The notes: a model not told the origin generated them from the sequence alone. Numbered from the stretch's first letter, positions 22,396 through 36,005 are shown. The stretch: DNA of 64,000 nucleotides from Lanius collurio (GCA_020086605.1 JACBWW010000007.1:22652956-22716955); one strand, 5' to 3'. Made by a program: numbers and translations.

Positions 22396-25300
22396 GTATC
22401 TATACAGAAAGAAGAGTGTTGCTATTGTATATGCTTTTATACTACAGAGCAGGCTCATTCTTTGATTATATTAGGATCCTACATAGCTACATGTACAAAA
22501 GCTCCATAAGAAATAATTCCCATGTTTCCCATGCAAATAAACATTATTCAACAAAAGATTACAGCACTATACATAAAAAAGGTAACTACAAATACAGATA
22601 TGCTCAGTCTTCACAGAGTGTCTACTCCACCACAGAACAGAAGCACCAGAACAAAAGTAACACTAGAGATAAATTAAATAATACTGTCATAAAAATCCTC
22701 CAAACTGCTTTTGTGTTTTAAGGGCTGGCCAGGGGCAACTCTTGGGAACGCTTCAGAGTGGGCATGCCTGGGCACACGCACTACTTCAGGATGCACTTTT
22801 AGACATGAATTAGCTACTGGACAAAAAGATTAATAAAGAAACATTAGGTATTTAGTAATTTTTTCTTTTACTTTCTGCCTAACTAGATCTATCAGTCACT
22901 TACAGATATTTAACCTGTTTTATAAATAGCAACATGAAGTTTAGTGTCATCCTAAGTATTTTAGACAGACATAATCCTTCATGAAAACAAAGTTTATAAT
23001 GTAGAGACATTTTATCTAGACATTCTTGCAAATAGTGTTCTATAGGTTCTAGGACCTCAGGCTGTAATCCTCTCAAAGTTTTTTTGCATCAAAAGGGAAA
23101 AGCAAATCCTGAAGTAGTAAGAACTAATCCAAGTAGAGCACCACCATTTAGCTTCAGAATTACACTATCTGCAGAGATGGTACTGCAAGTTCAATTAACT
23201 TCAGTGCTGCTCCTTACCACACTGATGCTTTCAGATAAAATTACACTGACTTCCTTGGGGACTGGATTTTTACCTGAAAAACATAGTAGAGAAAGCAGGT
23301 ACAAGTATCCCTAAATTGGGGCCCAAGTGGAGAAATATGTCATGGCTGGTTACAAATTTAACAGATTTCTAGCTTTTCACTGCAACCTCTCACTGCACAA
23401 TCTCTTTAAAAAAAGTTTTCTCTCAGAATATCCTGATGGTTGTCATTATTTTGGAAGCCTGGTTACATTCAAGAGCAAATATGGCCATTTTGAACATATG
23501 CTTGACTGGCTATGCTTTATAAAAACATATACCCTTAACCAAAAATGAAAATCAGGATGACTTTCCAACTGGATTGCAAGTAAAAAAAGTTTTAAAATAT
23601 TGTGTAATGTAAAGAAACAAGCAGACAAAACACTCACAGGAACTAAACTATTTACCAAAATGAGCGGTTTCTTTTCCTCATTTCAGAAGTTCAAAGAGAG
23701 GCAGAAGTCCCCAAAAATTTCAGTGATTGTATCAAGCCAGTTCTCAAAAGTGTGCCATAGACTATCTTCCCCACTAATATAAAAGTGATATTTTTGTGAA
23801 GCAGTAAAAATAAGCACAGATACAGAGAGAAAAATTTAAATCTGAGCTTAGAACCAAATAAAACTCACAGTTTTCAAACAAAAATTCTTCCCTTCTGGGG
23901 AGGAAAGGACACCTCTACCTATCTGAATGAAATACTGGACTCAAGGAAAGGCAAGTAAATTTTTTCAAGTGACATTACAGGATGGAAGCTAAAAGATCAG
24001 TTGAGATGATGTGTAGGACACTGCAAGTAAAAAATGCCAAATGTTTGTGCTTCTTTTCTTCCTTTTCATAGCAACTCTCTCTAACAATCAAAGTCACATG
24101 CTTGTAAATGCGAGCAAAGTCACGACAAAGGTTAAGACTAATCCACATACTCGAAGAGTCAAAAGATTCTCCAAACACACAGCCCTTTAAAATTAGAATT
24201 TAAGCAAGTGGCATTAGAAAACAGGAGAGATGAGCATCTTTGAGAATTGTGCATTTCTACTTAGGTAGCTGCTTGTTCACATAGATAACACAGAAGAAAT
24301 ACAAGGGAAAATGTTCTATTTCTTCCAGACACGAGTTTCAACTTTATGTTATTTTTTAAAAGCTCAGATATGGGACAAGACAACCAGACTTGAAATATGA
24401 ATTCTGTATAAAACCTGCTATTTAGAGGAAACATCCACCATAAACCAGTCACACAGAATAAATATGTATATATTATCCCAGCAGTAGCCTGCAACTTCCA
24501 AATAGAAAAGTATTGCAAGTTTGAAGCCCACTTGCAAATTCTTCAATTTGAAGAGAATAACTGCTGGAGGAAGACTTTGTGTGACCGCAGTGTCTTGAGT
24601 TTCACCAAAATTTTACCTGGATACAAAGTAAGGAAAGATCCAGGAAGTTGCTATGCTGAATTTGTTTGCTGGGAGTTGTGACCAAGTAAAGACTTCTGGA
24701 TTCAGGTCTCAAGAAAAGCCTCCTGGGCCAGGTAATTGAATGTAACTGCCAATATCAATTCACTTGCTTCAGTGAGAATAAAACTTTCTTATTTTCAAAT
24801 AAATATACAGATACATACAAACTGCATTGACAATCTGCATACTGCGTTACAAATCTCAGGCATTAAATGAACAAGTTCAGGGCATACAAACTTGTGTAAA
24901 TGAGGAAAAGTTTCACTGCTTCCAGTAAAAGTTAGGAAATATGGTATCAAAAGAGATTTAGATAATTAACATCTTGAAAATGTATCACATTATGATATGT
25001 TTTCCTTACCATTAAATTATCAGATCTAGCTGAAAATTCAGATATTCCACATAAAGGCTGACTAAGGGAGTCAGGGTGGTTTATCTACACTTGGACTGAA
25101 ACTCTCATTTGTTTCACAATTTTCTTTCAAACAGATTTCTAACACATTTTTATTATTTCTGTCTCTATAAATCAAGTATCATTAATGCACTTGCCATATA
25201 TTCTGCAGATAGAGTATAACAGGAATAACAGAGAACCAATTTCATGTCCTAATGTTCTCTACTGAAGGGCCCAGGTAAAAAAAAAAAACAAGCAACTGTT

Positions 25301-26130
25301 AAGATTCTCATCCTTTAAAAGAAATGAAAAGAAGAAATCCACTGAAGGTCGTCTCTTAATGCATTTTTCCTTAGTGTTAGGGAATGTTGGAGGGAAGCAG
25401 TGTTGTGTCCCCCTCACCCCTTGTTTTTCTTTGTGGGAGAATGCTATTGTACAATAAAAATGTCTTTTCAGTAATTTGTCATCTGCTTTGAAATCATTCC
25501 TTTCAATATAACCTTTTGTTAAGATCAGGCAATAGAACACGTCTCCTTCTGCAGAGAGGCACAAATTAAATTTCTAGTACACACTAGGTGGATGAGTTCT
25601 ACTGACAAATTGTACTTCATGAGCATTAACACAGTTGAAAGAGGAAGATATTTGACACACTTAGACCATATCTTGTATAAAAATTTGAATTAGTACACAT
25701 TATCACTTTTGTATTCTTAAGCTTAAATTCAGTATCACTAGCTCCTTCTAAAACTGGTATAATTTGAAAAATGTTAAACTTAATATTTTTACAAAATTAT
25801 TTCTGCTTATTCATTTTGTGTGAACCTATGTATTCAAGAGCAGAAAGTAAAAAGAGTGTATTTTGACTTAGAATCTAAAATTGTGTCTCCTTTTCACCTA
25901 CTCCAATGTCCCCTGTGAAGTGGCAGTGCTATCATAACCCTTATTTCCAAACAACTTCATATTATTGGAAGTACTGCACAAACAGAGACTGCAAATTTGG
26001 ACTTTTACAACTGCCCTACTGCCCATATTTCACTAAGTCTGAAGAAAGTTTACAAACCAACCTTTTTACAGAAAAATGTCCCTCTGCTTTTAGTGGTCAG
26101 ATATTTCAACTGTTTCTCATGTCCTGATGT
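22396..26130. other. AT-rich non-coding stretch
   Basis: No gene or repeat is recognised. Plus-strand open frames of 70-100 codons (for example 22,416-22,721) have low-complexity Tyr, Ser, Asn and Lys composition expected from AT-rich DNA. Confidence 0.3.
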
Positions 26131-26470
26131 GCAGAGACCACGCTGCTAATGCCTACACTTGTGCATATAAATCTCTAATCTGTCAATCCAGTTGCCTGTG
26201 AATAGTCTATTTAGGTTGGGTTTAAAGCAGTGGGAAGTCGACCTACACGAGAGAGTTCCCTTGTAAAATGACCGGAGGTCAGTGTTATTATCTCTGTAGG
26301 CTACCAATGGGGCATTTGTTCCACCCTGTGTATGAGTCATTCATTTATAATCAGCTCCACTGCGCTTTGAAAGTGCTGGGAGGGATGGGTACAGCAGCTT
26401 ATCTTCTGTCAATTGGCTGAAGCATAAGACGACTCCAAAAAGAGATGTCCTCAGTATTTAACTGCTCAAC
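26131..26470. promoter_or_regulatory. candidate conserved non-coding element
   Basis: This block is less AT-rich than its surroundings and keeps CpGs (GAAGTCGACC, ACACGAGAG, GACCGGAGG, ACTGCGC). It has a perfect AP-1 core TGAGTCA (26,333-26,339) next to ATTCATTTATAAT and has no coding frame of note. The mixture of factor-like sites and evenly complex sequence is what many vertebrate enhancers look like. No alignment was possible, so this remains a guess from texture. Confidence 0.25.
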
Positions 26471-29400
26471 TAGAAGATGATTTAACTTTGTTATAAATAA
26501 ATTAGAGACCTTACACCCAAATCCCAGTAGAAGTATGCTGTAATCCCACTTTCTATTCAGACTGCCACTTAGCTATATACTTCCTTCACTTTTGAAGTTC
26601 TCATTGTTTATAAATACCTGCTGAAGATGTGTATTGTCAATAGCAACTTCCCATTAAAAGCAAAAATAGTTACAAAAGCCAGTTTAAGCAAAGTACAACT
26701 CCATTATCCAGATGTAATTTTAGATCCAATAATTTATCTTTCAAACATAATATTTAAATAATGCAACTAAAACAAGACCAGTATTCAACTGAAAGTTATG
26801 TACAGATTCAGGTTCAAATTTTTCAGATGCAAAACCCCCACATGGTTTCAACAGAGTGGAACATTTCTCTTTTATAGGTTTCTTGAGGGAGTGAGAGATG
26901 AAGGTGAAAGGAAAACACAATAAAACAAAACCATTTCAGCATTCCTGCAATCACTGACATTTGTAAATGGCTACAGGATTAATGCAAAAAACTATTCTCC
27001 TATTCAACGTATCTGCAGAACATATTTACATACCAGCTTAATTCATAGCTATTTATAAATTTTAATACAGAAGTGTCATTTAAATGTTTCATACATTCTT
27101 CTTATGAGGCACTCTTGCTAGTCTTGGAATTCCTTCCACAATTTAGCTGCTGCTGTTTTTTCCTAACTTACTCCATCTCTCTGAGGTCTCTCCTTAAAAG
27201 CCTATCTACCTGTTCTCTTTATAAGATGTGGCATTTTTAGATGATAGACCATAGAACCAAGGAGAAGTTAGTTAAAGCTTTCTTAAAACAAGAGACAAAG
27301 GTGTCAGGACAAATAAATTTCTGTGGCTTTGTCTTGAAAAGATACAGAGCAATACAACTTGTCAGCTTGACAATTCTTCCAGGCTTTGTTTACTGTTCTT
27401 GCAACACTCACAGAAAATGAGATCACCAATCAGACAAGGTCAGAATATCAGGCTATCCAAATGCTGGATAAAATATAGGACTGAGCATGGAAAGTGAGTG
27501 TCATACATCATTACAAAGGAGCTCAGATTACTGCAGGCACACAGTACCATGCTTCAGTAGTAGTTGGATTCAATGAAACATCTACCACATTGACAGACCA
27601 CCCCAAAATAACTACATATATCATTTATTTAAATAAGAAAATATTTTTATTTCCTTTAATAATATTCTGGATCCATGAACAAAATGCATTAACGCTTTCT
27701 GAGTATCCATCTTTCCCATTTCACAATACATTTCTGAAACTTACTCATGTCCTATCCTTGTTATGCAATGCCTACTTTCAATTCAGCTACCAAATGTGGA
27801 GTCATTTGCAAAGCTGAAACAGTAGAATACAAACAAGGGGCGGAAAGGTCAAAACAGGCCTGACATCTTTACAGGCCTGTCTTCTCACTGACAGATTTCC
27901 CAAAACACACTGTGCTTCTTGTTAAGCAAGTGTCACCAGTTTCTTTATTGTCTTCTTCCAAGGTGTTAAACAGCTCTGTACTGTTTGATAACCTGTCATC
28001 ACCCAACAAATGTTAGCAATAAAGAAAAAATGTACTAGTTTTCCATGACAGCATAATAAAACATACGCAAGAGCTTTTCATTAAATTTACTATTTGATAA
28101 AACTAAAATAAAGGTTTTTCAGCCTTTCCCCAGGAAAAAAAATAAAAAAAGTTGTAATGCACTTAAAATGACACCCCAGCCTAACTGATCACTCAAGTGA
28201 GTTTCTGTGTAAACATAAAACACACTCGCCACACACACAATTGTTTGAATTGCACTGATCTACCCAGAAACTGACAACAATGGGGGTAAAAAACTTTCGA
28301 ATTATTACAATATGGCACTTTCTTCTTTCAATTCCACAGTGAACACCTTCTTTCTTCTTTTTTTTTTTTTTTTTTTTAATAAGAGCTAGACAATTAAAAC
28401 CACAACTCATTTTTTCTAAGAAGAGAAAGGTGTGATAGGCAGATGGCAAAGGCGAAAAAAGCCTTCGCTAGGATCCTGTCAGCAGGGCAAGAATGATCCC
28501 CATCATTTGTTGGTAAAGATGCAAGTATGTGATCTGCCTACACTACTGTGCTGCCCCTTCATTGCTCTTTCACCATCCTGCTGTGCCCTTACTTTTTTTT
28601 TAACAGAGTACCAAGAATGTCTTTTAATATTTTTATATAATCTGCCAAAAGTAGAAGTTTAAATAGTCCCTAAGTGCACCATACAATTCACAAACCCTTT
28701 AAAATCAGTATAACATCTGAAAATCTTTCTACCATACAACTAGTAAAAAGGGGGAAGAAAAGCTGAATTTCGAATTAACTCAATCTTCCCCTATTAGTGA
28801 TCAAAAACATTCATGTATATGAATAGTACGTGCAAATCTATTTTGCTGTTGATGTTGTCAGGATAAAAATCTTTAAAGCACTGCCTGTAGATACACCCAC
28901 TCCTTACAATAACTTCTTTCAAGTGTATTACAAAGTAAATTTGCATAATGTTGGACCCAGGAATAATGAGGACAAATAAGTCTTTCCCTGAAGATGATAA
29001 TGACCTACTTACTTGCCATTTAAGGAATTAAAGTCCTCAATCTGCAATACTTTCAAACACTTACTAAACCTAGAAAACATGACAATCTGATTACTTCCCC
29101 TACAGACAGGTATTACTTTGAACAAATTGCATTTTTGTACCACTTTTATTATTTAACAAAAAATGCATTTCCATAATAAAGCCACACCAATTTAGTTATC
29201 CTGGTTTCATTTTATTTAATGGAAGGGGTAGAAGTTAAAAGGGAAAAAAAAGGCAAGAAAGCTACCAACTTCTTTTTTTAAACACTAATTTGTTATTCAA
29301 ATGTATTATTTAACTATAGATTAAATTTAAAATATTCAGTTATGAAACAGATTTAATTCATCTTTTGAAGAAAATAAGCAATTAAAAGGGGATTATTTTC

Positions 29401-29935
29401 TCTATTATGGCCCCACCAAAAACACAGGTTACAATTATCATAGGAGTTGTATATGATACAAAGGGAAACATGACTTTGGAGGAGGAAATTTTGCAGCAGG
29501 AACAGCAGAACTCTTTAAAAATACAATACTTCTGTAATGCAGATACTGTCAACAATAAATAGGAAAGGAAAATAGAACACTCAATAATATATGAGCGAAG
29601 AGATCACCAGTGGAATGATGTTGGAGTCTTTCTCTGAAAATTCAGTGTTTCTTTAAAAAGTATTTGCTGAGCCAGTGATCTTCTAAAGTGACAAAGACAG
29701 GTTTGGTAGTGTCTTCACTGATTTAAATAGTTAGTTATCAGGTCTCATTGTCTCCATGCTGTTCATGCATGTTCTTTACAGCTATAAATCCTAATATTTC
29801 AAAAATCTCACCCAAAAAACTGCAATTTCCCCCTTGCTTCTGGCCCTTTAGGAGCTTTAGAACTGCTACCTGGTGAGTGAATAATGATGTCCTCAGATAT
29901 CACTAAACAACATGGTCCAGAACCAAACAAAAATT
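26471..29935. other. AT-rich non-coding stretch with a T20 run
   Basis: No gene or repeat family is recognised. The notable simple sequence is a 20-base T run at 28,358-28,377. Short open frames are of random composition. Confidence 0.3.
28358..28377 (+). repeat. T20 homopolymer
   Basis: Twenty consecutive T residues preceded by TTTCTTC. Read on the minus strand it would be a poly(A) run, with ATTAAA overlapping its start, but no gene-like sequence precedes it there, so a retroposed transcript is not supported. Confidence 0.85.
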
Positions 29936-30075
29936 AACAAGTGTAGCCAGACTGAGCTCTGCCTGCAGGGTCTGACCATACCTCCCGTGAAAGCTCGGTG
30001 AGTTCTCCTCCGAATAAACTGCATGGACTGGGTCAGGGACGTGTCTGGGGCTCTGCCTTGTATTCTTAGGCCAAA
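29936..30075. other. short CpG-bearing block of unknown origin
   Basis: Within about 140 bp there are several CpGs (CTCCCGTG, GCTCGGTG, CTCCGAATAAA, GGGACGTG) in a region otherwise nearly without them. On the plus strand CCGAATAAACTGCATGG followed by CTGTCTGG-like text resembles the R-U5 part of some LTRs, but no TATA box or termini are found. A 75-codon minus-strand frame overlaps it (29,893-30,120) and its peptide is unfamiliar. It may be a young insertion, a conserved element or an LTR scrap. Confidence 0.25.
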
Positions 30076-33000
30076 CTCAAAGAATTCCAGTTTTAGGAAA
30101 AGAAACACATGAAAACCCACGTAATGCTAAAGCTTGATTTAAGTGGACAAAAGTTGAAAACAATTATAAGTGGTAACTACTGTTTAACCAATATATTGTT
30201 GTTTACTAGGGCTAACAGGGTAGTCATATTTACATAAAACAAAATTAAGTCTGTTTCTCTCCCAAAAGTGCTCAAATTTCAGTGAGCAACAATACAGAAA
30301 AATGTTTTACATAAGCCATAAAAATGAGACTATTTAATTCCTAATATGAAACTGCTTTAAAATTTGATTCTTCATTTCTAGCTGTGAAAAATTTCTATTT
30401 TTAGACAGTGCAGTTCGAGTCCCAAGTGCAGTTTTCTTTTCCTGTTCATACCCTGATTTATTGTGGATATTGAAATTTAATATAATTTGGAGACAACAAT
30501 ATTGCTTCTATGAGAAAAATAAACACAGTCAACTGTACTCTTTATTCAAAGTCAGAGGCTGCAGACTCTGACATTTGTTGGAACCCACAGGTTTCTCAAC
30601 TTAAACAGAATATTAGATCTATTGGGGAAAAGATCCTTGTTCATAACTCAGTCTTCTGGTTCACACTCCAAAGGAAAAAAATTCCTTTACAGATTTAATT
30701 ACTGAAATCCTTTCATTTCTAAATGCCTGAGCTGGAAACACCTTCCTGAAACAAGAAATCCATTTTGCACACACATCCACCAGCATCAAAACAGTACAAG
30801 GGTGAATGGTGTCCACGTCTTCTTTCATTTCAGTGTGGTGGATCCTGCTGGCATTCCTGCACGAGCAACTCCTTACCTTGAACATGAGCCCAAAATGCTG
30901 CTTCATATGGATTAAATGCATATGTCAACATTCAAGAAATATGGCTATGATTTTCCCTTTCCCTTTACACCCCAAGGAACTTTTCACTTGTATAAAATGA
31001 GGATGCAAAACCAATTTTAAATTAGACTGCAGAAGTTGCCTTTGCAACCATTGCAAACTTCAGAAAACTTACAGTATCAGAAAAAAGGTGTGAATATTTT
31101 CCTGTCACTATCTCCATATTGGGACTTCTATCTGTACAGTTATATGCTTCCACTGTGTACTTAAATTCTTCAGGTCATTGAAATTGCTAAAAATACTTGA
31201 TATGACTAAGATCAGAATGTATGCTTGTACTCCATATAGTAGATGTGAATATTATAGAAGAACTGTCAAACCAGTCACACTTCTGACCCATTAACCTGAG
31301 ATTATACCCAGAATTGACTTTAAGAAGAACTTTTTAAGTAAACTCAATGAGGAGATCTACTTAAAATTCATAGCACAAAACTCACTCTTTAACACTGCAC
31401 CCTTTCAGAAGCATTTTTGTCTGTTGTGCATAGAGAGTTATTCTAATATCCAGTCAGTGCTAAACAGCAATTAACTCTTTCATATCTGATTAAATATCAC
31501 AGTTAGTGTTACAAAATAAAACCTGCAATTTCTGTTCTAGGATGCACTTCTATGCTCAGACAGCTTTCCAATTCTTTGCTGGCACTCAAAAGTAGAAAAC
31601 AGTCATAGCTCTCACTTCCAGCTTACTGCTTTCCTTACATTTCAATGAATGTGTGGAGAAAAGAGCATTTACATCCTTGACTGTGTGCCTCAAAGACAGT
31701 TGCATTCCTCTCAGCACAGTAACTCCATCTACCTAAGCACACTTTTGTATCTCCTTCAATATAACAGTAATGGAGAAACTCCAAGTGAGGCCACTTGAAA
31801 AAGCACAAACTTAACTTATAGATGGGTATAAAGCTTGTTGAAAGTCACTATTCCTTACTTCAGTGGGTTTTGAATAATGCCCTGGGTCTAGTCAAGCAAA
31901 ACTCTTTTTAAAGTCAGGGTTAAGATACAGACATACATCCCTTTGCAGTGGCTAGAATGTATTTCATTACTACATTAAAGGTCAATGCAAGTACATTTTG
32001 TCTTTGTCACTTAACTAGAGCTGTATTTGACCTAACTCTGCAATTGTCTCCCACAAGAGGAGAAAAGGACCATACATTTAAACAGACTATTATAGCCTGT
32101 TTTGCACTATGAATTAATTAGGTTAATGAACTGTAGTAACAAGATAAAATTAAGATTCTATCTGAGCTGCAAATTTATAAATTTTGTACAGATTCTCTGA
32201 CTTATTTGAGCTATTAAAATTTCCTAATAGTAATTCAGGCAGCTGATCTTTGGGAACTAAGATTGTATTTGGGAAATCAAAATGTCAAATACGCTTTCAT
32301 ATCACCTATCTTCCTCTGCATACAGCATGCAAAGTTACTGAAAGATGAGGAAAAAAAAATATGCATGAGCTTTGAGCAAACTGAGTGGTGAGAGATCTAG
32401 TAAAACTGAAGATTTAGAAAGATAAAGCTGTTGCTTGTTTTCAAGCAGGTTTACTGCTAATTCTCCTTATCCTCAGTAGTAGCGTCTGTCTTTATTGTCT
32501 GACCAGTGTTGCTCCAATGATAATCATCCTTCTGCTAGATGTTACTTAATCAACTGCTTTTTAGATGACAAAAATTTACAGTTGATTAGACTGCATAGCT
32601 GCATAGCTGCATTGGTATTTCAAAAGTTGCTATGAAGGGATTATTTTTGTGCTCAAATACCTCTAAATAAAGGGTTCTGCAGTCTGAATATCCTTGGATT
32701 TTGAAGAGTGTTCACTGAAGCAGATAAAGCTAAGTTAAAGAAGCATTTAGTGCTTCAGTATGCCAGCTTCAATAAATATCTGTGCTGTTTATAAGTGCAT
32801 GCCCCCATGCACACATTTCTCCCTTTAGCTGCAGTGCATGTCTCTATGTACCACAGGGTATGCAGATTTAAAGTCTAAAGCCAGCACTTGCTCTTCTGAG
32901 AACAGAGTTGAGACTGCTATGCTATTATCCTCAAAGCCAGTGTTGGCACAATTCAGTCATTAATGACAATTTTGTGTCCTTTCTCTGTGAAGAGGGTTAC

Positions 33001-34887
33001 TTAATCTTTAGCTGGTTATGCTCAGCATTGGCTCAGTTTGCTCGGTATTCAGGAGCTCAAATTTCAAACAGCACAGTGATCAGACTTGATTATCTCCTTA
33101 AAACAGATACAACTGGCTGAAAGAGCAAGCTCCAAAAGAACTAAACTTTTCTGTAAACCCATGCTGAAGACCAGTGAGAACCTCAGCAGAATTCCACATT
33201 AACAAAAACCTGGGCCACAGGGACACACAACCAATGTGATCCTTTCCTCCCTATCCCTCCTAAGGGCTCTCTCTGGCAGTCGTGATAGCCTTTTAACAAG
33301 TGAAAACCTGATTCTAACCATTTGTCCTAGAGACAGAAAGTTAGCAGCAGCATCATTCAGAGTGAAGGCCAAGCAAAAGACCTTCCGTAAAGTCCTGAGG
33401 TTTGCTCTTCCAAGGCAAAAACATTTAAGATGAACAAAACAGTAAGCAGCAAGAGCTGAGAAGCCAAAACTAGTCTTTTGAAAAGGACATCTCCTTTAGG
33501 TTGCACAGTATCACACAAAAGTAAGTAATAGGGCTTAAGTAAGTTGTTGTTTTTTCTAGCAGTAGGTTATTCCAGACCTACAGGTTTATTTATCTAAGGA
33601 GAATCTAGCTGGCAGCACAAGTATTAGACTGGAAGGATGACTGATGTGATCCAATATAGCAACTGTAAAGAATATGAACTTACTTTATGTTCCCTTCTTT
33701 CATGTTCTAACACAACTGTTTTTCAATACCTCCCCCCCCAAAAAAACCCAAACTTGATATTTACAAATACAGAGTAATACATCAGAGTATTACAGAGTAC
33801 TTCAAATATTGTTTGGATTTTAATTCTGTATATTTGTCAGTTCTCAAGGCCCTTAGGAACAAAGGGATTCCTGTAATCACAGCACACTTATACACTAATG
33901 TTTTTGTATAAACATAAATACTGCATCACAAAGCTCTTTCTTCTATTTCCCCAAACACAAATATCCAGAAACTTCAGTCACCCTATTTATTAGCTAGCAC
34001 AGCTTTAATCATCAAACCACTATGGTTCTCTCAGTTCCCTCTACCTTTTTATAGATGAATATATTAAAAAAATCAAATAATCCATAAGAATGCAAACAAT
34101 AAGTACCACATATGTCATATTTCTTATATGCCCATGACTTTTTTATCTATTTAGCAGAACAATAATCTGATCAAGTCTTATGAACTCTGATTCTACTAAA
34201 TGGTTTTACCTTAGCTTTTACTAGATGAAAGAAAAACAATCTAGCAGATCAAGAAGGAAAATTTTATTCATTCCATCTTTTTAGATAAAAAACCATTCAT
34301 TATCTTACCCTTTTATGGGTGCCACTTAAATCATGGTACCAATGTTCCTGCTATAGTTTACAAAGCTATCCCTATCCTGGTCTAGCTTTATTGTGTAAAT
34401 AACAGTGGCTCAACACACTTTCCAGCAGAGATGTGAGTCTCCTGGCTAAGAAACCTGGAATGTTCCAGCTACTTCAGGCTAATGATCTCTCAAATGCACA
34501 CTAATATGTTTGATAGAAGTCTCTCAGCATGTGTGCACAGAATGCTTAACATAAGAATAACACTACTGTGGGCAGGGCAAATCGCTGACACCATTTCAGA
34601 CTGAGTTAGATGCTGGAGGCACAAATTAAAAATGTGAGCTTTCATTTCAGTGGGCTTTGATAGATGGAAGACTGCATCAAATCTCTAATTGTTTAAACCA
34701 TTAACTCATCTTTCCACCTGCATTATCTTTGGAAAGAGCTCAGCTGGAAACCTGAAACAGTTGCTCACATATGGAATTCAGGAATGTATATTATTCTAAA
34801 TAGAAAGTAAACTGGTTTTTGAGAGACTGTTTATTTGGCTGAAGAATTTGTAAATTGTTTATCTTTATTTTCACATTTTCCTCTCAG
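30076..34887. other. AT-rich non-coding stretch
   Basis: No gene or known repeat is recognised in about 4.8 kb. An 8-bp tandem repeat lies at 32,591-32,612 and a C-run followed by an A-run (CCCCCCCCAAAAAAACCC) lies near 33,731. Confidence 0.3.
32591..32612 (+). repeat. 8-bp tandem repeat
   Basis: The unit CTGCATAG is repeated 2.75 times without mismatch. It is too short to name as a microsatellite locus of note. Confidence 0.85.
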
Positions 34888-35109
34888 TTCCGAAAATTCA
34901 AAAAAATCACCTTTCAGCCTTCCCACAGAATCAATCAACCAGGGACCACTGCCTTGGCTACTGGGAACAAGAAAGTTGTATTGCAATTCACAGTGCATTA
35001 TGATGATCCCCATTTATCTCCAGTCCTTGTAAATGCCACAACACATGCAGCTCTAAATTATGCCTGCTGGTCTCTTGACTTTCAGTTGCCTACAAGAAGA
35101 AAACCTTGT
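34888..35109 (+). other. exon-like 222-bp open block, product unknown
   Basis: A long pyrimidine tract ends in TTTTCCTCTCAG at 34,887, a strong 3' splice site. The following 222 bases are open in one frame (exactly 74 codons, starting FRKFKKITF and ending RRKPC), and TGT|GTAAGG at 35,110 offers a 5' splice site. Phase is 0 at both ends. The residue mix is protein-like (NKKVVLQF, HYDDPHLSP, NATTHAALNYAC, including an NAT sequon) and lacks repeats. I do not recognise the family, and no other block nearby chains with it in phase. It could be a real internal exon of a plus-strand gene, a decayed exon or a chance pseudo-exon. Confidence 0.25.
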
Positions 35110-35559
35110 GTAAGGAGATGTAAAAAAAAATAATGTCTACTTCACAAACTCTCTTGAAATGCCTTTCCCAGTAATTTCATTTCCTTTGCCCCCCCCCACT
35201 TTAGGGCTAAAATACATTTTTCACTAAGCCAGCATCAATGCAGGACTCTGCCCTTTCACGTTACTCTCAGCAGCAATCAACTCTTACTGCTGTTTTTATA
35301 GGGAAGCACTTGTTATATGCTCAGCACTTCCAAGTACTTGAGAAGAACAGTCTTGGAACTGTGGAGCTCACACTGTGAAAACAAACCAGAAAAATGGAGC
35401 AGGAACAGCGAAAGCTGTGCATTTACATACAGTTTAGCAATAAGGGCTGCTAGTAAGACACAAGAAGGCAGTAGGATTTTAAGGACAGGAGCTTTGCAAA
35501 TGGCAGTAGGCAGGAGTCATTTGGGGCTTAGAAAGTATAAGTAGAAAAGAAGACATTGG
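35110..35559. other. non-coding spacer with a C9 run
   Basis: No gene is recognised. A C-run (TTTGCCCCCCCCCACTTT) occurs near 35,190. A 75-codon plus-strand frame (35,317-35,544) has no recognisable motif. Confidence 0.3.
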
Positions 35560-36005
35560 GCCAAGAATTCCATTAAGGGGCTGGAGCACCTGTCATTTAC
35601 AAAGAAGCTCAGCTATCTGGGATGGACCAGCCTGGAGAAAAGGTTCTGAGGGATCTTACTTATGTTTCTAAATACCCTGGCCAGGGGGGGCCCAGGGGGG
35701 GCCACCGCAACAATTACCCATTGGGATGCAATGAAGAAGAGGCAGGCAGGCTCTTCTCAGTCATGCCTATGGACTAAACAAGAGGCCATGGGCACAAATC
35801 AAAATACAAGAAATACAGAAACTCTTTTACTGTGAGGGTAGTCAAACACTAAAATAGGCTGCTGAGAGGTTGTGGTCTTTACATATGGAGATACTCAAAC
35901 TCCAACTGGGAGGGGTCCTGGACAACCTGCTCTAGCTGACCCTGCATTAGAAGATCTAAGAGGATTTTCCTTCCAACCTCAACAATTCACTGATTTTTGA
36001 TAGAC
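35560..36005 (+). mobile_element. CR1 LINE 3' fragment, separate insertion
   Basis: Runs of the segment match CR1 3' sequence in order: GGATGGACCAGCCTGGAGAAAAGG (tail of the last coding part), GTGAGGGTAGTCAAACACT, GGCTGCTGAGAGGTTGTGG, GGAGGGGTCCTGGACAACCTGCT and TTCCTTCCAACCTCAACAATTCACTGA at the end. It belongs to a different CR1 subfamily from the copy that begins at 36.4 kb, judged by the GACAACCTGCTCTAGCTGACCCTGC tail. A duplicated G-run (35,682-35,703) interrupts it. No open frame survives. Confidence 0.8.

Noticed and set aside
22416..22721. 101-codon plus-strand frame
   Set aside because: Low-complexity Tyr, Ser, Asn and Lys composition of AT-rich DNA; no motif.
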